This document shows, in pieces, positions 51,246 through 60,813 of a DNA stretch of 64,000 bases. The first letter of the stretch is position 1. Every line of letters begins with the position of its first letter. The stretch comes from Paenibacillus sp. FSL H8-0537 (lineage in GTDB: Bacteria; Bacillota; Bacilli; Paenibacillales; Paenibacillaceae): the NCBI RefSeq assembly GCF_038051995.1, contig NZ_CP150290.1:5508001-5572000 (forward strand), written 5' to 3'. Position numbers and translations under genes: made by a program. The notes under the pieces are model-generated. The model did not search any database, was not told the origin of the DNA, and was given only the letters and a program-made list of their open reading frames with translations.

Positions 51246-52115
51246 TCAATCTAAACAATCCCACAACCTACGTGCCCGCTCGGCATACAGCAGCGACTCA
51301 CGCCAGCGGTCGCTTAACTCAACCATTGTCCCCTCACCTGTGTCCTCAACTGTAACGCGGGTCATCGCATAAGGAGGTGGTCCCAGCTCGCAGACGAATG
51401 GAAAGCTGTCCTCTGGCTGCGAACGCAGAAGCCAATGCTCCATCCCCTTGCGCCACCAGCGTTCAAAATGCGGCAGCATCGCCTTGGCCTCTTCATACTC
51501 CATGCCAATCTGAATTTGCTCCCCGTTTGATACGCGGGCATGAATACTGCTCGTATGCACGAGCAGCTGCTGGAGCAGCTCCTCGGCCTCAGGCCGAATA
51601 CTCCGCATTTCTCCAGCCAGCACATAATGGGAAAAATCGATCGTCAGATCCAGCTGCTCCAAATTTCGCACATAGCGGGCAGTCCGTATTAAATCCTGTG
51701 TAATCGTTCCCCGATGAGTCTCGACATAAACCGGAATACCCGCTTGGCGGGACAGCTCCTTAATCGCTCCAAGCAAGCTCTCGGCTTCTGTTCCTGTTAC
51801 GAATGGCGTCATAACCTGTGCATTAATGAAAGGAATGCCGCCGAAGCGTACCGCTTTTTCCAAAAAGGCTGCCATATCCGCTGCGCTTGCAGGATACGCA
51901 TTGACACTCAGCTCAAGCTGATGCTGCGCCAGCTGTTCCTTCCACTCCGCTTCATGCTTCGGCTGAGGAATAAAGCCATTAATACCATCAAATCCTGCGA
52001 CCGCGATCTGCTTTATTTTTTCCGCTGTCGTATCGGCAGCAAAATCAGGCACCTGCTCCATGCCCCACCAGGACATATGAACGCTGAGCTTACGGTCAAT
52101 GCGGGTAATTGGCTT
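51246..52115 (-). CDS. Sugar phosphate isomerase/epimerase-like TIM barrel
   Basis: The protein has 289 residues from the ATG at 52115; a longer frame begins at 52157 inside the dioxygenase gene. The xylose-isomerase-like barrel is recognisable by MSWWGMEQVPDFAAD, VYVETHRGTITQDL and TIDFSHYVLAGEM, where Glu, His and Asp would bind a metal. Substrate is unknown. It overlaps the PhyH gene end by 20 bases, so the two form an operon. Confidence 0.8.
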   Translation of the reverse strand, partial: KPITRIDRKLSVHMSWWGMEQVPDFAADTTAEKIKQIAVAGFDGINGFIPQPKHEAEWKEQLAQHQLELSVNAYPASAADMAAFLEKAVRFGGIPFINAQVMTPFVTGTEAESLLGAIKELSRQAGIPVYVETHRGTITQDLIRTARYVRNLEQLDLTIDFSHYVLAGEMRSIRPEAEELLQQLLVHTSSIHARVSNGEQIQIGMEYEEAKAMLPHFERWWRKGMEHWLLRSQPEDSFPFVCELGPPPYAMTRVTVEDTGEGTMVELSDRWRESLLYAERARRLWDCLD

Positions 52116-52905
52116 CATATTCAATGCCGCATGGCCCCCCGTCTGGATTGTTCTCAAGTTCTATGACACTGCCGTCTGCACGAAACAGCGGGTGGTAAAA
52201 ATGGCTAATATGCGTCGCAGATTCATTGGCATAATGGCAGATAAAGGCGCGCCGGAATCGATCCTTCGTTTTGTTGCGGTAAGAGCCATGAATGAGATTG
52301 CCGTTAAAAAACAACGTATCTCCCCGCTCCATTCGCGCCGGAACCGGCTTATTGTCTTTCGGCGGCTTGACGAAATGCTTCGTAAACGACTCCGTCACAT
52401 CCGCCTCCTCCGGACAGGACAGTTCATAATCATGCGTCTTTGGCACAACCAGCATCCCTCCATTTTCCTCATCGGCCGCATCAATGGCAGTCCATGCTGC
52501 AATGCAATTGCCCGGCTCCACCTTCAAATAAAAATTGTCCTGATGCAGCGCCTGTCCCCGCGAGCCCGGCGGCTTGTAGTAGAACATGCTTTGCGCGGCG
52601 ATCGGCTCCTCTTCATATAAATCTCTCAGCACATTGAGCACAGGCTCGTGCAGCATGTAACGCTTCGCCGTTTCATTAATACGATGAGGATGCATGACCC
52701 GAGGATAACGCTTGAGCGGATCATTCGTCTCCGCACTCAAATCAGGCTCAAAATAACCGGGAATAATCTGCTGGCTAATCCCTTCAAAGGTCGAATCGAT
52801 TTCGGCGAGATCTTGCTCGCTGAATAAATTTTTAACGATTACATATCCGTCGCGACGATACTGCTCCATTTGTTCAGCTGTTAAAGTTAGGGCACTTGAT
52901 GTCAT
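52096..52905 (-). CDS. Phytanoyl-CoA dioxygenase (PhyH) family Fe/2OG oxygenase
   Basis: The protein has 269 residues from the ATG at 52905, preceded by AAGGAGCG; a longer frame begins at 52926. The iron site is His and Asp in ALHQDNFYLK and a distal His in NLIHGSYRNK, with the 2-oxoglutarate Arg region RFRRAFICHY. Such enzymes hydroxylate small metabolites. Pairing with a TIM barrel and a divergent AraC regulator points to an inducible catabolic module. Confidence 0.85.
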   Translation of the reverse strand: MTSSALTLTAEQMEQYRRDGYVIVKNLFSEQDLAEIDSTFEGISQQIIPGYFEPDLSAETNDPLKRYPRVMHPHRINETAKRYMLHEPVLNVLRDLYEEEPIAAQSMFYYKPPGSRGQALHQDNFYLKVEPGNCIAAWTAIDAADEENGGMLVVPKTHDYELSCPEEADVTESFTKHFVKPPKDNKPVPARMERGDTLFFNGNLIHGSYRNKTKDRFRRAFICHYANESATHISHFYHPLFRADGSVIELENNPDGGPCGIEYEANYPH

Positions 52906-53198
52906 ACGTTTTCGCTCCTTTTTCATATAGCGGCACTTTGTCGTGCCTGATATTTAAGGTTTAATTTGTGTGGCTTGATAAATCAAGTATAGTGCGAATC
53001 CCCTGTGGGTAGGAATGAACAATCATACTGAAAACTACATCAATACTGCTATATCAAAAATAACAGCGTGTAAGAACCCCTTCTTTTTTCGGGTTACTTA
53101 CGCTCAAACAGCTAGTTTTCAGATCAATAGCCAAGACGGCAGCAATAAGGTAGACTAATTGTATTCTGCAAGTCCGTCATGAGAAGGGTGGCGCTGCC

Positions 53199-54032
53199 AT
53201 GAAACGAAATGATTTGGACAATCACCAGGGCAAGGCCGCTACCGAGCAGTCCGTTATTTTTGCTGGCCATTTTACGGAAAATGATCTTTACCATACGGTG
53301 CGGCCACACGGCAGAAGCGACTGGCTGATGTTTTATACGCTGCAGGGTGAAGGCTACGCTCAGAGCGGCGATTCACACAAGCGCTGCCTGCCGGGTGAGC
53401 TGACGCTTATTCGGCCAGGCTGCATGCATGAATATGGCACGGCGGCGGGCAAAACGTGGCAGTTTGTCTGGGTTCATTTTCCCGATGTAATGGCTGAAAC
53501 TGGGCTGCTTCCCAACTCTGATCTGATCTCGCAATTGATTCGTCAGCCCTCAGCGGGCAAACGAATTTATCGGGCTTTTCGACGGATATTGACCGACTCG
53601 CTGGCGAGCAGCCTGTATAGTGAATCGTTGTGTGAAAACTCGCTGCGCGAAATTTTGCTGCTGCTTGCCCAGCAGATTAACAGCAAAGCGGATGCCCGCA
53701 TTGAAGAAGCGATGCATTTGCTCGCCGTTCACATGACTCAGCCGCTTTCTATTGGGGAGCTGGCTCATACGATCGGACTTTCCTCATCCAGATTATCCCA
53801 TTTATTCAAGATTTCAACGGGGTATTCCATCATTGATATGCACAACCGGATGCGTATTCGCCAAGCTGCCCTGCTGCTGGAGCATACGAAACGGAGCGCT
53901 TCTGAAATCGCTTTTGACGTAGGTTATCAAAACTATAACCACTTTGCGGTGCAATTTAGCAAGGTTTATGGCCTTTCCCCCCGCTCTTACCGCAGCTGGA
54001 AACAAACGGCTGATGGTTTGGCACAACAATAA
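53199..54032 (+). CDS. AraC-family regulator with cupin sensor
   Basis: The protein has 277 residues. The N-terminal cupin (about 25-140; MFYTLQGEGYAQSGD, PGELTLIRPGCMHEYG) is typical of sugar-responsive AraC proteins, and the C-terminal HTH pair is at about 175-270 (LSIGELAHTIGLSSSRLSHLFK and SASEIAFDVGYQNYNHFAVQFSK). It is divergent from the PhyH/TIM-barrel operon, which it probably controls from the 293-base shared gap; no clear palindrome was seen there. Confidence 0.88.
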   Translation: MKRNDLDNHQGKAATEQSVIFAGHFTENDLYHTVRPHGRSDWLMFYTLQGEGYAQSGDSHKRCLPGELTLIRPGCMHEYGTAAGKTWQFVWVHFPDVMAETGLLPNSDLISQLIRQPSAGKRIYRAFRRILTDSLASSLYSESLCENSLREILLLLAQQINSKADARIEEAMHLLAVHMTQPLSIGELAHTIGLSSSRLSHLFKISTGYSIIDMHNRMRIRQAALLLEHTKRSASEIAFDVGYQNYNHFAVQFSKVYGLSPRSYRSWKQTADGLAQQ

Positions 54033-54086
54033 GTGGAAACAAAACGGACAGAGATGGTAAAATAGGAACAGGGAAGGAGGTCAACT

Positions 54087-54719
54087 ATGACCACGGAAAA
54101 CGAAGTAAGCGAAGAGGAACAACAAAGCGAGAACCCACAAGAACAAGAAGCGAAACAAATTATTTTGGCGGTATATACTCACACGCTCCAAATGCTTCAA
54201 GCCGAGTTTGAAGCCTATCAGGTTGAGGGACAGATTACTAACAATCCCAACTACGGGCCCCTGTTTGCCTACCGCTTGAAAGAGGCGGATAGCGATAAGG
54301 AGTATGCTTGCGGCTTCTTTATTAATGAATTGCTTGAGAAGCATAAGGATGCTGAGAGGGCAAGCCAGTGGCTCGCTTCCTTCTATATCGATATGATTGA
54401 TAGCGGTGTCAGCAAGCCGCTTCAGACACCTCCACAGTCCGAAGACGAAGCCAAGAAGCTGATCGATGAATATATCGTGCCGCATTGCGCTAAGTCGGTT
54501 CGGGAAGAATTTAGTCCTGAGCAGGTTTATGTAGATTTGGACATGAATGAGCAAATTGGGCCGGTTATCGAAGCCGGATTCCCTGCAATTACGGAAGGCA
54601 ACAATGTATGTGCGATGCCTTTCGCCTACTTGCTCACGCTTCATTTAATGAATCGCGATCCAGCAGATCCGCTCGTTCATGGCCTGTACAAAATCCGTGC
54701 AGAGAACGGTTTGGAATAA
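54087..54719 (+). CDS. Hypothetical protein, acidic
   Basis: The protein has 210 residues with GGGAAGGAGG before the ATG. The N-terminal 22 residues are Glu/Gln-rich and probably disordered. The rest is mainly helical, without membrane segments or Cys clusters. I do not recognise a family. It stands alone downstream of the AraC gene. Confidence 0.6.
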   Translation: MTTENEVSEEEQQSENPQEQEAKQIILAVYTHTLQMLQAEFEAYQVEGQITNNPNYGPLFAYRLKEADSDKEYACGFFINELLEKHKDAERASQWLASFYIDMIDSGVSKPLQTPPQSEDEAKKLIDEYIVPHCAKSVREEFSPEQVYVDLDMNEQIGPVIEAGFPAITEGNNVCAMPFAYLLTLHLMNRDPADPLVHGLYKIRAENGLE

Positions 54720-54841
54720 CAATTGACAATCGGCTCTGCCGACAATTATACTGTACATAAAAATAGTACAGTTCATCGTTCTTTTTTGGCATGGTTTGCC
54801 GAATGCTGAACGCAACAGATCTGCAAAGAGGAGTGTCATTT

Positions 54842-55474
54842 TTGTCTAATTCCGAAAGTTCATTCAGCACGGTTATCCGCGAGCGCCGTTCGGTTCGCAA
54901 ATACGATCGGGCTTTTAAAATGACGCAGGAAGAAATTCAAGCTATTATTGCTGATGCGGTTCTTGCACCGTCTGGAAGCAATCTTCAGCCTTGGCGTTTT
55001 CTAGTCATTACCGATCAGGAAACGAAGCAAAAGCTGCTTCCTATTGCTTTTAACCAAGAGCAGGTTGTGACTTCGTCTGCTGTCATTGCCGTTATGGCCG
55101 ATTTGGAGTTTTATAAACATGCCGAGCGCATTTATGAAAAATCGATTGAAGCTGGTTATATGACCCGCGAAGCAGCAGATAAGCTCAGAACGAATATGAC
55201 GGGCTTCTACGCGAGTGCTCCTGCTGAACGCCTGCTCTCCTCTGTGCTCGTTGACGGCGGACTTGTGTCGATGCAGCTGATGCTGGCTGCGCGTGCCAAA
55301 GGCTTCGATACCGTACCAATGGCTGGTTACAATGTAGCGCAATTCCGCGAGCTCATGAATGTGCCTGAAAACTATACGAATGTCATGCTGATTGCCCTTG
55401 GCAAAGCTTCAGAGGCTGGTCATCCGACTACCCGTCTGGATGTTAATGACGTTACGTTCTGGAATCATTTCTAA
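54842..55474 (+). CDS. Nitroreductase-family FMN oxidoreductase
   Basis: The protein has 210 residues from a TTG start at 54842, chosen for the AGGAG 8 bases upstream; an ATG frame extends 17 codons further. The FMN-binding RERRSVRKYD is near the N-terminus, followed by APSGSNLQPWRFLVI. A late GKASEAGHPTTR segment completes the fold. It reduces nitro compounds or quinones with NAD(P)H. It is a single gene with its own terminator. Confidence 0.85.
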   Translation: MSNSESSFSTVIRERRSVRKYDRAFKMTQEEIQAIIADAVLAPSGSNLQPWRFLVITDQETKQKLLPIAFNQEQVVTSSAVIAVMADLEFYKHAERIYEKSIEAGYMTREAADKLRTNMTGFYASAPAERLLSSVLVDGGLVSMQLMLAARAKGFDTVPMAGYNVAQFRELMNVPENYTNVMLIALGKASEAGHPTTRLDVNDVTFWNHF

Positions 55475-55486
55475 ACGAACCAACAT

Positions 55487-55545
55487 AAGACCGTTTTCCA
55501 CTGGAGCTGCCTAGCGATGCCTCCTTTGGAAAATGGTCTTTTTTC
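55487..55545 (+). terminator. Terminator of the nitroreductase gene
   Basis: AAGACC.TTTTCCA and TGGAAAA.GGTCTT form a long stem followed by TTTTTTC. An in-frame ATG of the next gene's reading frame lies inside it and is therefore not the start. Confidence 0.8.
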
Positions 55546-55586
55546 AAAGGAAACGATTTTCTAATCCGAGAGGAGCTAAATGGAAC

Positions 55587-56570
55587 ATGGAATTTACTAA
55601 ACTTGGACGAACAGGCCTGGAAGTATCCCGGCTTGTGCTTGGCTGCATGACCTATGGGGCTCCTGATCGTGGAACGCATCCATGGTCGCTAGGCAAGGAT
55701 ACGAGCAGGACGTATATTAAGCAGGCGCTTGAGCTCGGTTTTAATTTTTTTGATACGGCAAACGTTTATTCTGATGGGACAAGCGAAGAAATCGTCGGCC
55801 GGGCGTTAAAAGATTTCGCGAGCCGCGACGACGTCGTCATCGCAACCAAGGTTCACGGCCGCATGCGCCCCGGCGCTAATGGTGCAGGCCTCTCGCGTAA
55901 AGCGATTATGGCGGAGGTTGATCACAGCTTACAGCGGCTCGGCACTGACTACATTGATTTGTATCAAATTCATCGCTTTGACAATGGTACGCCGATTGAA
56001 GAAACGATGGAAGCGCTCCACGACGTTGTAAAAGCCGGAAAAGCCCGCTATATCGGTGCGTCCTCCATGTATGCCTGGCAGTTTATGAAAATGCAGCAGG
56101 CTGCGGAGCGGAACGGCTGGACCCGCTTCGTCTCGATGCAAAACTATGTAAACCTGCTTTACCGCGAAGAAGAACGGGAGATGCTACCCCTTTGCAAATC
56201 GGACGGCATCGGTGTCATTCCTTGGAGTCCGCTTGCCCGCGGCCGCCTGACCCGGGATTGGGAGCAAGAAAGCGAACGCTCAAAGACAGATGAGTTCGGT
56301 AAAACCTTGTATGCCCAAATGGCGGAAGCCGATCGAAAAATCGCCCTTAAAGTAGCTGATATCGCTGAAAAACGTGAAATCCCTAGAGCGCAGGTCGCGC
56401 TTGCCTGGGTGCTGCAAAAAGACTCGATTACCGCGCCAATCGTCGGTGCAACGAAGCCCCATCATTTGACGGATGCTGTAGCCGCCTTGGATGTTAAATT
56501 AACAGCCGAGGAAATCGCCACTTTGGAGGAGCCTTACGTTCCCCATCCCGTTATGGGCGGTCTAGGCTAA
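55587..56570 (+). CDS. Aldo/keto reductase (third in window)
   Basis: The protein has 327 residues from the ATG at 55587 (MEFTKLGRTGLEVSRLVLG). Catalytic FDTANVYSDG, IATKVHG and YQIHRFDNGTPIEE are present, and the NADPH site is IVGATKPHHL. It is close in type to YhdN/IolS-like reductases. The upstream in-frame ATG at 55533 is inside the previous terminator. AGGAG precedes the chosen start. Confidence 0.87.
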   Translation: MEFTKLGRTGLEVSRLVLGCMTYGAPDRGTHPWSLGKDTSRTYIKQALELGFNFFDTANVYSDGTSEEIVGRALKDFASRDDVVIATKVHGRMRPGANGAGLSRKAIMAEVDHSLQRLGTDYIDLYQIHRFDNGTPIEETMEALHDVVKAGKARYIGASSMYAWQFMKMQQAAERNGWTRFVSMQNYVNLLYREEEREMLPLCKSDGIGVIPWSPLARGRLTRDWEQESERSKTDEFGKTLYAQMAEADRKIALKVADIAEKREIPRAQVALAWVLQKDSITAPIVGATKPHHLTDAVAALDVKLTAEEIATLEEPYVPHPVMGGLG

Positions 56571-56647
56571 CGTCTGTTTAGAGCATGGTATTAGCTGCTT
56601 CAAACATGGTCTTATAGCCAATTAACTTCTATGCAAAAATAGCCCAG

Positions 56648-56718
56648 CAAATGCCGCCTGATGCGGGCAGTATGGCACTCCAACACGCCATCTTGCTCCG
56701 CATCAGGCGGCATTTCTG
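56648..56718. terminator. Long bidirectional hairpin between convergent genes
   Basis: AAATGCCGCCTGATGCGG pairs perfectly with its complement at 56698-56715, and an inner ATGGC/GCCAT pair extends the stem. It lies between the aldo/keto reductase and the regulator at 56804; on the minus strand a TTTTTG tract follows. Confidence 0.65.
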
Positions 56719-56803
56719 AGCTAAAGGGATAAGAGCTGCAAGCCGATAATCTCTAGCGAAATATCGTAACCGTAGCTCTCGATCAAAGATGAAGCTGCTT
56801 GCA

Positions 56804-57481
56804 TTAAGCCAGTGCCTCCTTGACGAACTCGGACAACAACTTTTGTTCTTTATTAGAAAGATTCTGGATCATATTTACGAACTCCGATACCAGCTCCGTA
56901 ATCTCTTTGCCTAGCTCCTCTTGAACGGTTTGGATGACCGTACCCAAAACCGTTCCAACAAATACGAGCAGCCCGGAATGGTCATTCGGCGTTTTATTAA
57001 CAAGCAGGTGAATGACACTCTCCGACTTGCCTCCAAGCTTCTTCAAATAGGCTAGCAGCAGCCCAATGATGTAGCCGCAAAATTCAATATGGATCGCTTT
57101 GCTAGGAATGCCATCCAATATTTTTCTAAGCAGCTCATTGATGTTCAAATGGTTCTTGCCGCTGAGCAATTGCTTAATCGAACTTGCAGTTGCCTCCCAG
57201 TCTCCAGGATTAACCAAGTCAGAACGTTCCTGGCGAAAAAGCTCCGCCGCCTTGACTGTTGGCGCAAACACAACCTGTGACCTTCCTGTTTCTTTATCAT
57301 TAACCTCGTAGCTGCGCGATACAAAACCCAGCTTCTCTATTTCCTTCAGCATGTCATAGGCTGTCCATTTGCTTACGCCTAAAGCTTTCGCTAACGTCTC
57401 ATAATGTATCGGTAATGAAGTGCGTTGATACAATTCCATCAGCTGGTCCAGAAATTGTAATCGGCGTTTCGTAAGCCCCAT
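56804..57481 (-). CDS. Winged-helix transcriptional regulator, family not recognised
   Basis: The protein has 225 residues from the ATG at 57481, selected for a GGGGTGG site; a longer frame starts at 57562. The N-terminus contains a winged HTH (LPIHYETLAKALGVSKWTAYDMLKEIEKLGFVSRSY). The C-terminal 120 residues are helical, with hydrophobic stretches around LLVFVGTVLGTVIQTV. Similar HTH proteins often act as lipid or stress regulators, but I cannot name the ligand. It precedes the UbiB gene only by position, as their transcription is not shown to be joint. Confidence 0.6.
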   Translation of the reverse strand: MGLTKRRLQFLDQLMELYQRTSLPIHYETLAKALGVSKWTAYDMLKEIEKLGFVSRSYEVNDKETGRSQVVFAPTVKAAELFRQERSDLVNPGDWEATASSIKQLLSGKNHLNINELLRKILDGIPSKAIHIEFCGYIIGLLLAYLKKLGGKSESVIHLLVNKTPNDHSGLLVFVGTVLGTVIQTVQEELGKEITELVSEFVNMIQNLSNKEQKLLSEFVKEALA

Positions 57482-57628
57482 AAATCCACCCCTATTTTCA
57501 GCCAGCAGCTGGTTGCATCTTGTCTGTCTAGCTTTGGCTGGTTTGCGGCTTAATGTTAACATCCCCTCATCGTTCCGTCAACAAGCGTTCCAAGGCAACA
57601 GCTTGCCGTTATTCGGGACATCCTGTTG

Positions 57629-59302
57629 TCAGAAACGCCCAGAGCGGATAATCGCATAGATCAGCCAAATAAACATAGCCAAGGTAACACCAAAGCCGAT
57701 TTCTATAACAGGTAGTCCCCAAAACAGCGTTTGGGAGTGGTTTAAGGCAGCACCCACAATTAAGCCAACCATCACTAAACTAAGCGCAAGCAAGACAATA
57801 CTGAATGACAGCTGGTTGCTGATCCGATCCATTTTTTTCATGAGTGTGTCAAGCTGAGGTGATTCCACTTCCATCCGCAGTTTACCCTTCCGTACGACGA
57901 GAGAAAGCTGCTTCAAAGTGACCGGAATGTCGCTGATCAGCTTGAAATAATCTGGTGCTTCTTCCAGCAGCCCTCTCCATATCTCCCTTGGGTCCAATTG
58001 CTCTACAAATAGCTTTTTACCGAATGGCTCAGCAATATCAAAAATTTTAATTTCCGGATCAAGCGCAACCGCCACCCCTTCCATCGTAAGCAAGGATTTG
58101 CCGAGCAGCGTTAATTCCGATGGAATTCGAATATGATGTCGGTTGGCAACCATAAATAAATCTCCAATAGCTGTTCCAAGACTTATCTGATTGAGCGGCA
58201 CCTGATAATACTTCTCCCGCATTTCATCCACATCAGCATATAATTTGCTCTGATCCACCTCATCAGGAATAACTCCCATATACGAAATGGCTCGAATGAC
58301 GCCCTTAGAGCTTTGATTGCGCAGGGCGATTACAAGCGAAGCAAAATGTTTTTTCGTACCGGGAGATAACCGCCCTACCATTCCAAAATCAATTAGCGCC
58401 AGTCGGCCGTCAGGAAGCGCCATGACATTGCCAGGATGCGGATCCCCATGGAAGAAGCCATCGACTAGAACCTGATGAAAAATCGCCGTTGCCAGCCGTT
58501 CCGCAAGCCGCTTATTATCTAGTCCCATTCGTTTAAGCTGCTGCCTATCCGAAAGCTTCACTCCGTTTACATAGTCTGTCGTCATTACACGCTTCGTACT
58601 ATATTCCCAATGTACCGAAGGTACAAAAATATACGGCAGCTTCTTGCTATAGGCAATAAATTTCTCTGCACTATGCGCTTCCATTGTATAGTCCATTTCC
58701 TGACGGAACGCTTTGCTCAGTTCCTCAACAATCTCAATTAGACGATAGTGCTGGGCAAACTCAAAAGCCCCTTCACCCAATTTAGCCACATCCGCTAAAA
58801 TATTCAAATCCGTTTCAACCAGCTTTTGAATGCCAGGACGCTGAACCTTAACGACAACCTCTGCTCCATCCCGCAGCGTAGCCCGATGAACTTGGCCAAT
58901 GGAGGCCGCTGCAATCGGTGTAATGGAAAAGTTCAAAAACAAATTTTCAATCGTATCACCAAGCTCTGCTTCAATAATTTGGGTTACTTCCTCATATGGG
59001 AATGCAGGCACATGGTCTTGCAAACGTTCTAATTCAACCAAAATATTTGCCGGAATTAAATCTGGACGCGTGCTTGCAATTTGTCCCAGTTTAACAAAGG
59101 TTGGGCCTAATTCCTCCAGCAATGTCCGAATGCGTTCGCCAACGCTTTTAGTTTGAATCTCTTCTTGCTCCGGTTTGCGTATAAACCTCAATCTATCCCT
59201 GGCTCCGATACCATCTGATACATATCCCAGCCCGTTTCGTGCTATCGCAGTAACAATTGTTCGATAACGCTGTAACTGCCTAATCCGTTTTCCGTGCTGC
59301 AA
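57629..59302 (-). CDS. ABC1/UbiB/AarF atypical kinase
   Basis: The protein has 557 residues from a TTG with an AGGGGG site. The signature KxGQ motif is FVKLGQIASTRPDLIP, the Ala-rich nucleotide loop is AAASIGQVHRATL, and the catalytic region is FHGDPHPGN with metal-binding IDFGMVGR. Two membrane helices end the chain (about 500-555). The family acts in quinone or lipid metabolism, probably as an ATPase or kinase. It follows the phasin-like gene by 15 bases, a common pairing. Confidence 0.9.
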   Translation of the reverse strand: MQHGKRIRQLQRYRTIVTAIARNGLGYVSDGIGARDRLRFIRKPEQEEIQTKSVGERIRTLLEELGPTFVKLGQIASTRPDLIPANILVELERLQDHVPAFPYEEVTQIIEAELGDTIENLFLNFSITPIAAASIGQVHRATLRDGAEVVVKVQRPGIQKLVETDLNILADVAKLGEGAFEFAQHYRLIEIVEELSKAFRQEMDYTMEAHSAEKFIAYSKKLPYIFVPSVHWEYSTKRVMTTDYVNGVKLSDRQQLKRMGLDNKRLAERLATAIFHQVLVDGFFHGDPHPGNVMALPDGRLALIDFGMVGRLSPGTKKHFASLVIALRNQSSKGVIRAISYMGVIPDEVDQSKLYADVDEMREKYYQVPLNQISLGTAIGDLFMVANRHHIRIPSELTLLGKSLLTMEGVAVALDPEIKIFDIAEPFGKKLFVEQLDPREIWRGLLEEAPDYFKLISDIPVTLKQLSLVVRKGKLRMEVESPQLDTLMKKMDRISNQLSFSIVLLALSLVMVGLIVGAALNHSQTLFWGLPVIEIGFGVTLAMFIWLIYAIIRSGRF

Positions 59303-59317
59303 TCGTGTAGCCCCCTG

Positions 59318-59626
59318 TCAATCCGCGCTTTGCTCTTTCTGCTCAAGTGCATCCAGCCGTTTTTCAAGTCGCTCGATATCCTCGCGGGTAGCTATTTTCC
59401 CTTCACTTAAAATAGCTCTTACTCGTTCCTGCGCCATGGCTTCAATCTGCTCACGCAGCTCTTCCCCTTTTTTAACAAGTGTATCGGTTAAAGTTTTGGA
59501 TTCTTCTTTACTAACCTGCCCTTTCTGCACCAATTCATCAATCGTTTTTTCCACCTGCTCCTTGCCGGTAACAGCGATCCCCATTGCCAGTGACATAGCT
59601 TTGCTTATTGTATCTTTCATCTTCAA
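59318..59626 (-). CDS. Phasin-like (PhaF-type) coiled-coil protein
   Basis: The protein has 102 residues. A hydrophobic N-terminal helix (ISKAMSLAMGIAVTGKEQVEKTIDELVQKG) precedes a long coiled coil and a C-terminal EDIERLEKRLDALEQK. The pattern matches polyhydroxyalkanoate-granule PhaF/PhaI-like proteins common beside UbiB. It likely serves as a partner or regulator of the kinase at 57629, not necessarily a granule protein. Confidence 0.8.
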   Translation of the reverse strand: MKMKDTISKAMSLAMGIAVTGKEQVEKTIDELVQKGQVSKEESKTLTDTLVKKGEELREQIEAMAQERVRAILSEGKIATREDIERLEKRLDALEQKEQSAD

Positions 59627-59841
59627 ACAGCTCCTTTGCTTTTATAGGTTATAAAATACACAAAAAACCAAAAAACTATACAAATAAATAGGCAACCTGC
59701 TTCACTAGCCTAAATGTTTTGACCACTTATAGTGAAACATTACCAAACAAGTTTTTTGGCTTTTTGTGTCTACAGATTACCACTAAAATAATAAACCGTC
59801 AAATGGTTAACAAATCAAACTGCTTCCTTCTAATTTCATAA

Positions 59842-59879
59842 CGAAAAACGCTGATCACATATAATGTGATCAGCGTTTC
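59842..59879 (-). terminator. Terminator of the rRNA-tRNA operon
   Basis: On the minus strand AAACGCTGATCACAT and its complement form a stem, followed by TTTTTCG, just downstream of the tRNA-Leu gene. Confidence 0.85.
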
Positions 59880-59894
59880 AACAACTTGCTTATA

Positions 59895-59973
59895 TGCCGG
59901 CGAGAGGACTCGAACCTCCACGGTTTCCCTCACGATTTTGAGTCGCGCGCGTCTGCCATTCCGCCACGCCGGC
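59895..59973 (-). tRNA. tRNA-Leu (CAA)
   Basis: The GCCGGCG acceptor pairs with CGCCGGC. The anticodon loop is CTCAAAA and there is an extra arm. CCA is not encoded, unlike its neighbours. It is the last gene of the array. Confidence 0.9.
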
Positions 59974-59987
59974 GTTTTAAAGAATAA

Positions 59988-60064
59988 TGGCGTGCCCTAA
60001 GAGATTCGAACTCCTGGCCTTTTGATTCGTAGTCAAACGCTCTATCCAGCTGAGCTAAGGGCAC
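59988..60064 (-). tRNA. tRNA-Arg (ACG)
   Basis: The acceptor is GTGCCCT and the anticodon loop CTACGAA. CCA is encoded. Confidence 0.93.
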
Positions 60065-60078
60065 AAACTATGAAATTG

Positions 60079-60152
60079 TGGAGGCGCCACCCAGACTCGA
60101 ACTGGGGGTAGAGCTTTTGCAGAGCTCTGCCTTACCACTTGGCTATGGCGCC
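60079..60152 (-). tRNA. tRNA-Cys (GCA)
   Basis: The acceptor is GGCGCCA and the anticodon loop CTGCAAA. CCA is encoded. Confidence 0.93.
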
Positions 60153-60159
60153 ATAAAGA

Positions 60160-60234
60160 TGGAGCGGACGACGAGATTCGAACTCGCGACCCTCGCCTTG
60201 GCAAGGCGATGCTCTACCACTGAGCCACGTCCGC
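60160..60234 (-). tRNA. tRNA-Gly (GCC)
   Basis: The acceptor is GCGGACG and the anticodon loop TTGCCAA. CCA is encoded. Confidence 0.93.
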
Positions 60235-60241
60235 AAAAGAA

Positions 60242-60316
60242 TGGCTGGGGATTCAGGGATCGAACCTGAGAATGACGGAGTCAAAGTCCGTTGCCTTACC
60301 GCTTGGCTAATCCCCA
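60242..60316 (-). tRNA. tRNA-Gln (TTG)
   Basis: The acceptor is TGGGGAT and the anticodon loop CTTTGAC. CCA is encoded. Confidence 0.92.
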
Positions 60317-60347
60317 ACAATTAAGTATTTTTTAAATTGAACAATAA

Positions 60348-60423
60348 TGGGGCGATCGAGGGGAATTGAACCCCCGAATGTCGGATCCACAAACCGATGC
60401 GTTAACCACTTCGCCACGACCGC
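60348..60423 (-). tRNA. tRNA-His (GTG)
   Basis: The anticodon loop is TTGTGGA and the discriminator is C, as expected for His. CCA is encoded. Confidence 0.93.
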
Positions 60424-60447
60424 CATATTATATTGTTCTGTTTTGAT

Positions 60448-60521
60448 TGGCAGGGGCAGCAGGAATTGAACCCACACCAACGGTTTTGGAGACCGTTGTT
60501 CTACCCTTAAACTATGCCCCT
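60448..60521 (-). tRNA. tRNA-Trp (CCA)
   Basis: The acceptor is AGGGGCA and the anticodon loop CTCCAAA. The 3' CCA is encoded. Confidence 0.93.
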
Positions 60522-60527
60522 AAAAAC

Positions 60528-60611
60528 TGGTGGAGGATGATGGATTCGAACCACCGAACCCGAAGGAACAGATTTACAGTCTGCCGCGTTTAGCCACTTC
60601 GCTAATCCTCC
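60528..60611 (-). tRNA. tRNA-Tyr (GTA)
   Basis: The acceptor is GGAGGAT, the anticodon loop CTGTAAA, and a long variable arm is present. CCA is encoded. Confidence 0.93.
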
Positions 60612-60616
60612 ATAAG

Positions 60617-60692
<76 letters not shown>

Positions 60693-60725
60693 ATGGTACA
60701 TTCTTTCATTCAACTATCATCTTAA

Positions 60726-60801
<76 letters not shown>

Positions 60802-60813
60802 AGATGTTTTAAA

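Noticed and set aside
59728..59740. TATAGTGAAACAT shared with the operator at 49-61
   Set aside because: Only 13 bases are shared and the second site lacks the palindrome, so a common regulator is not supported.
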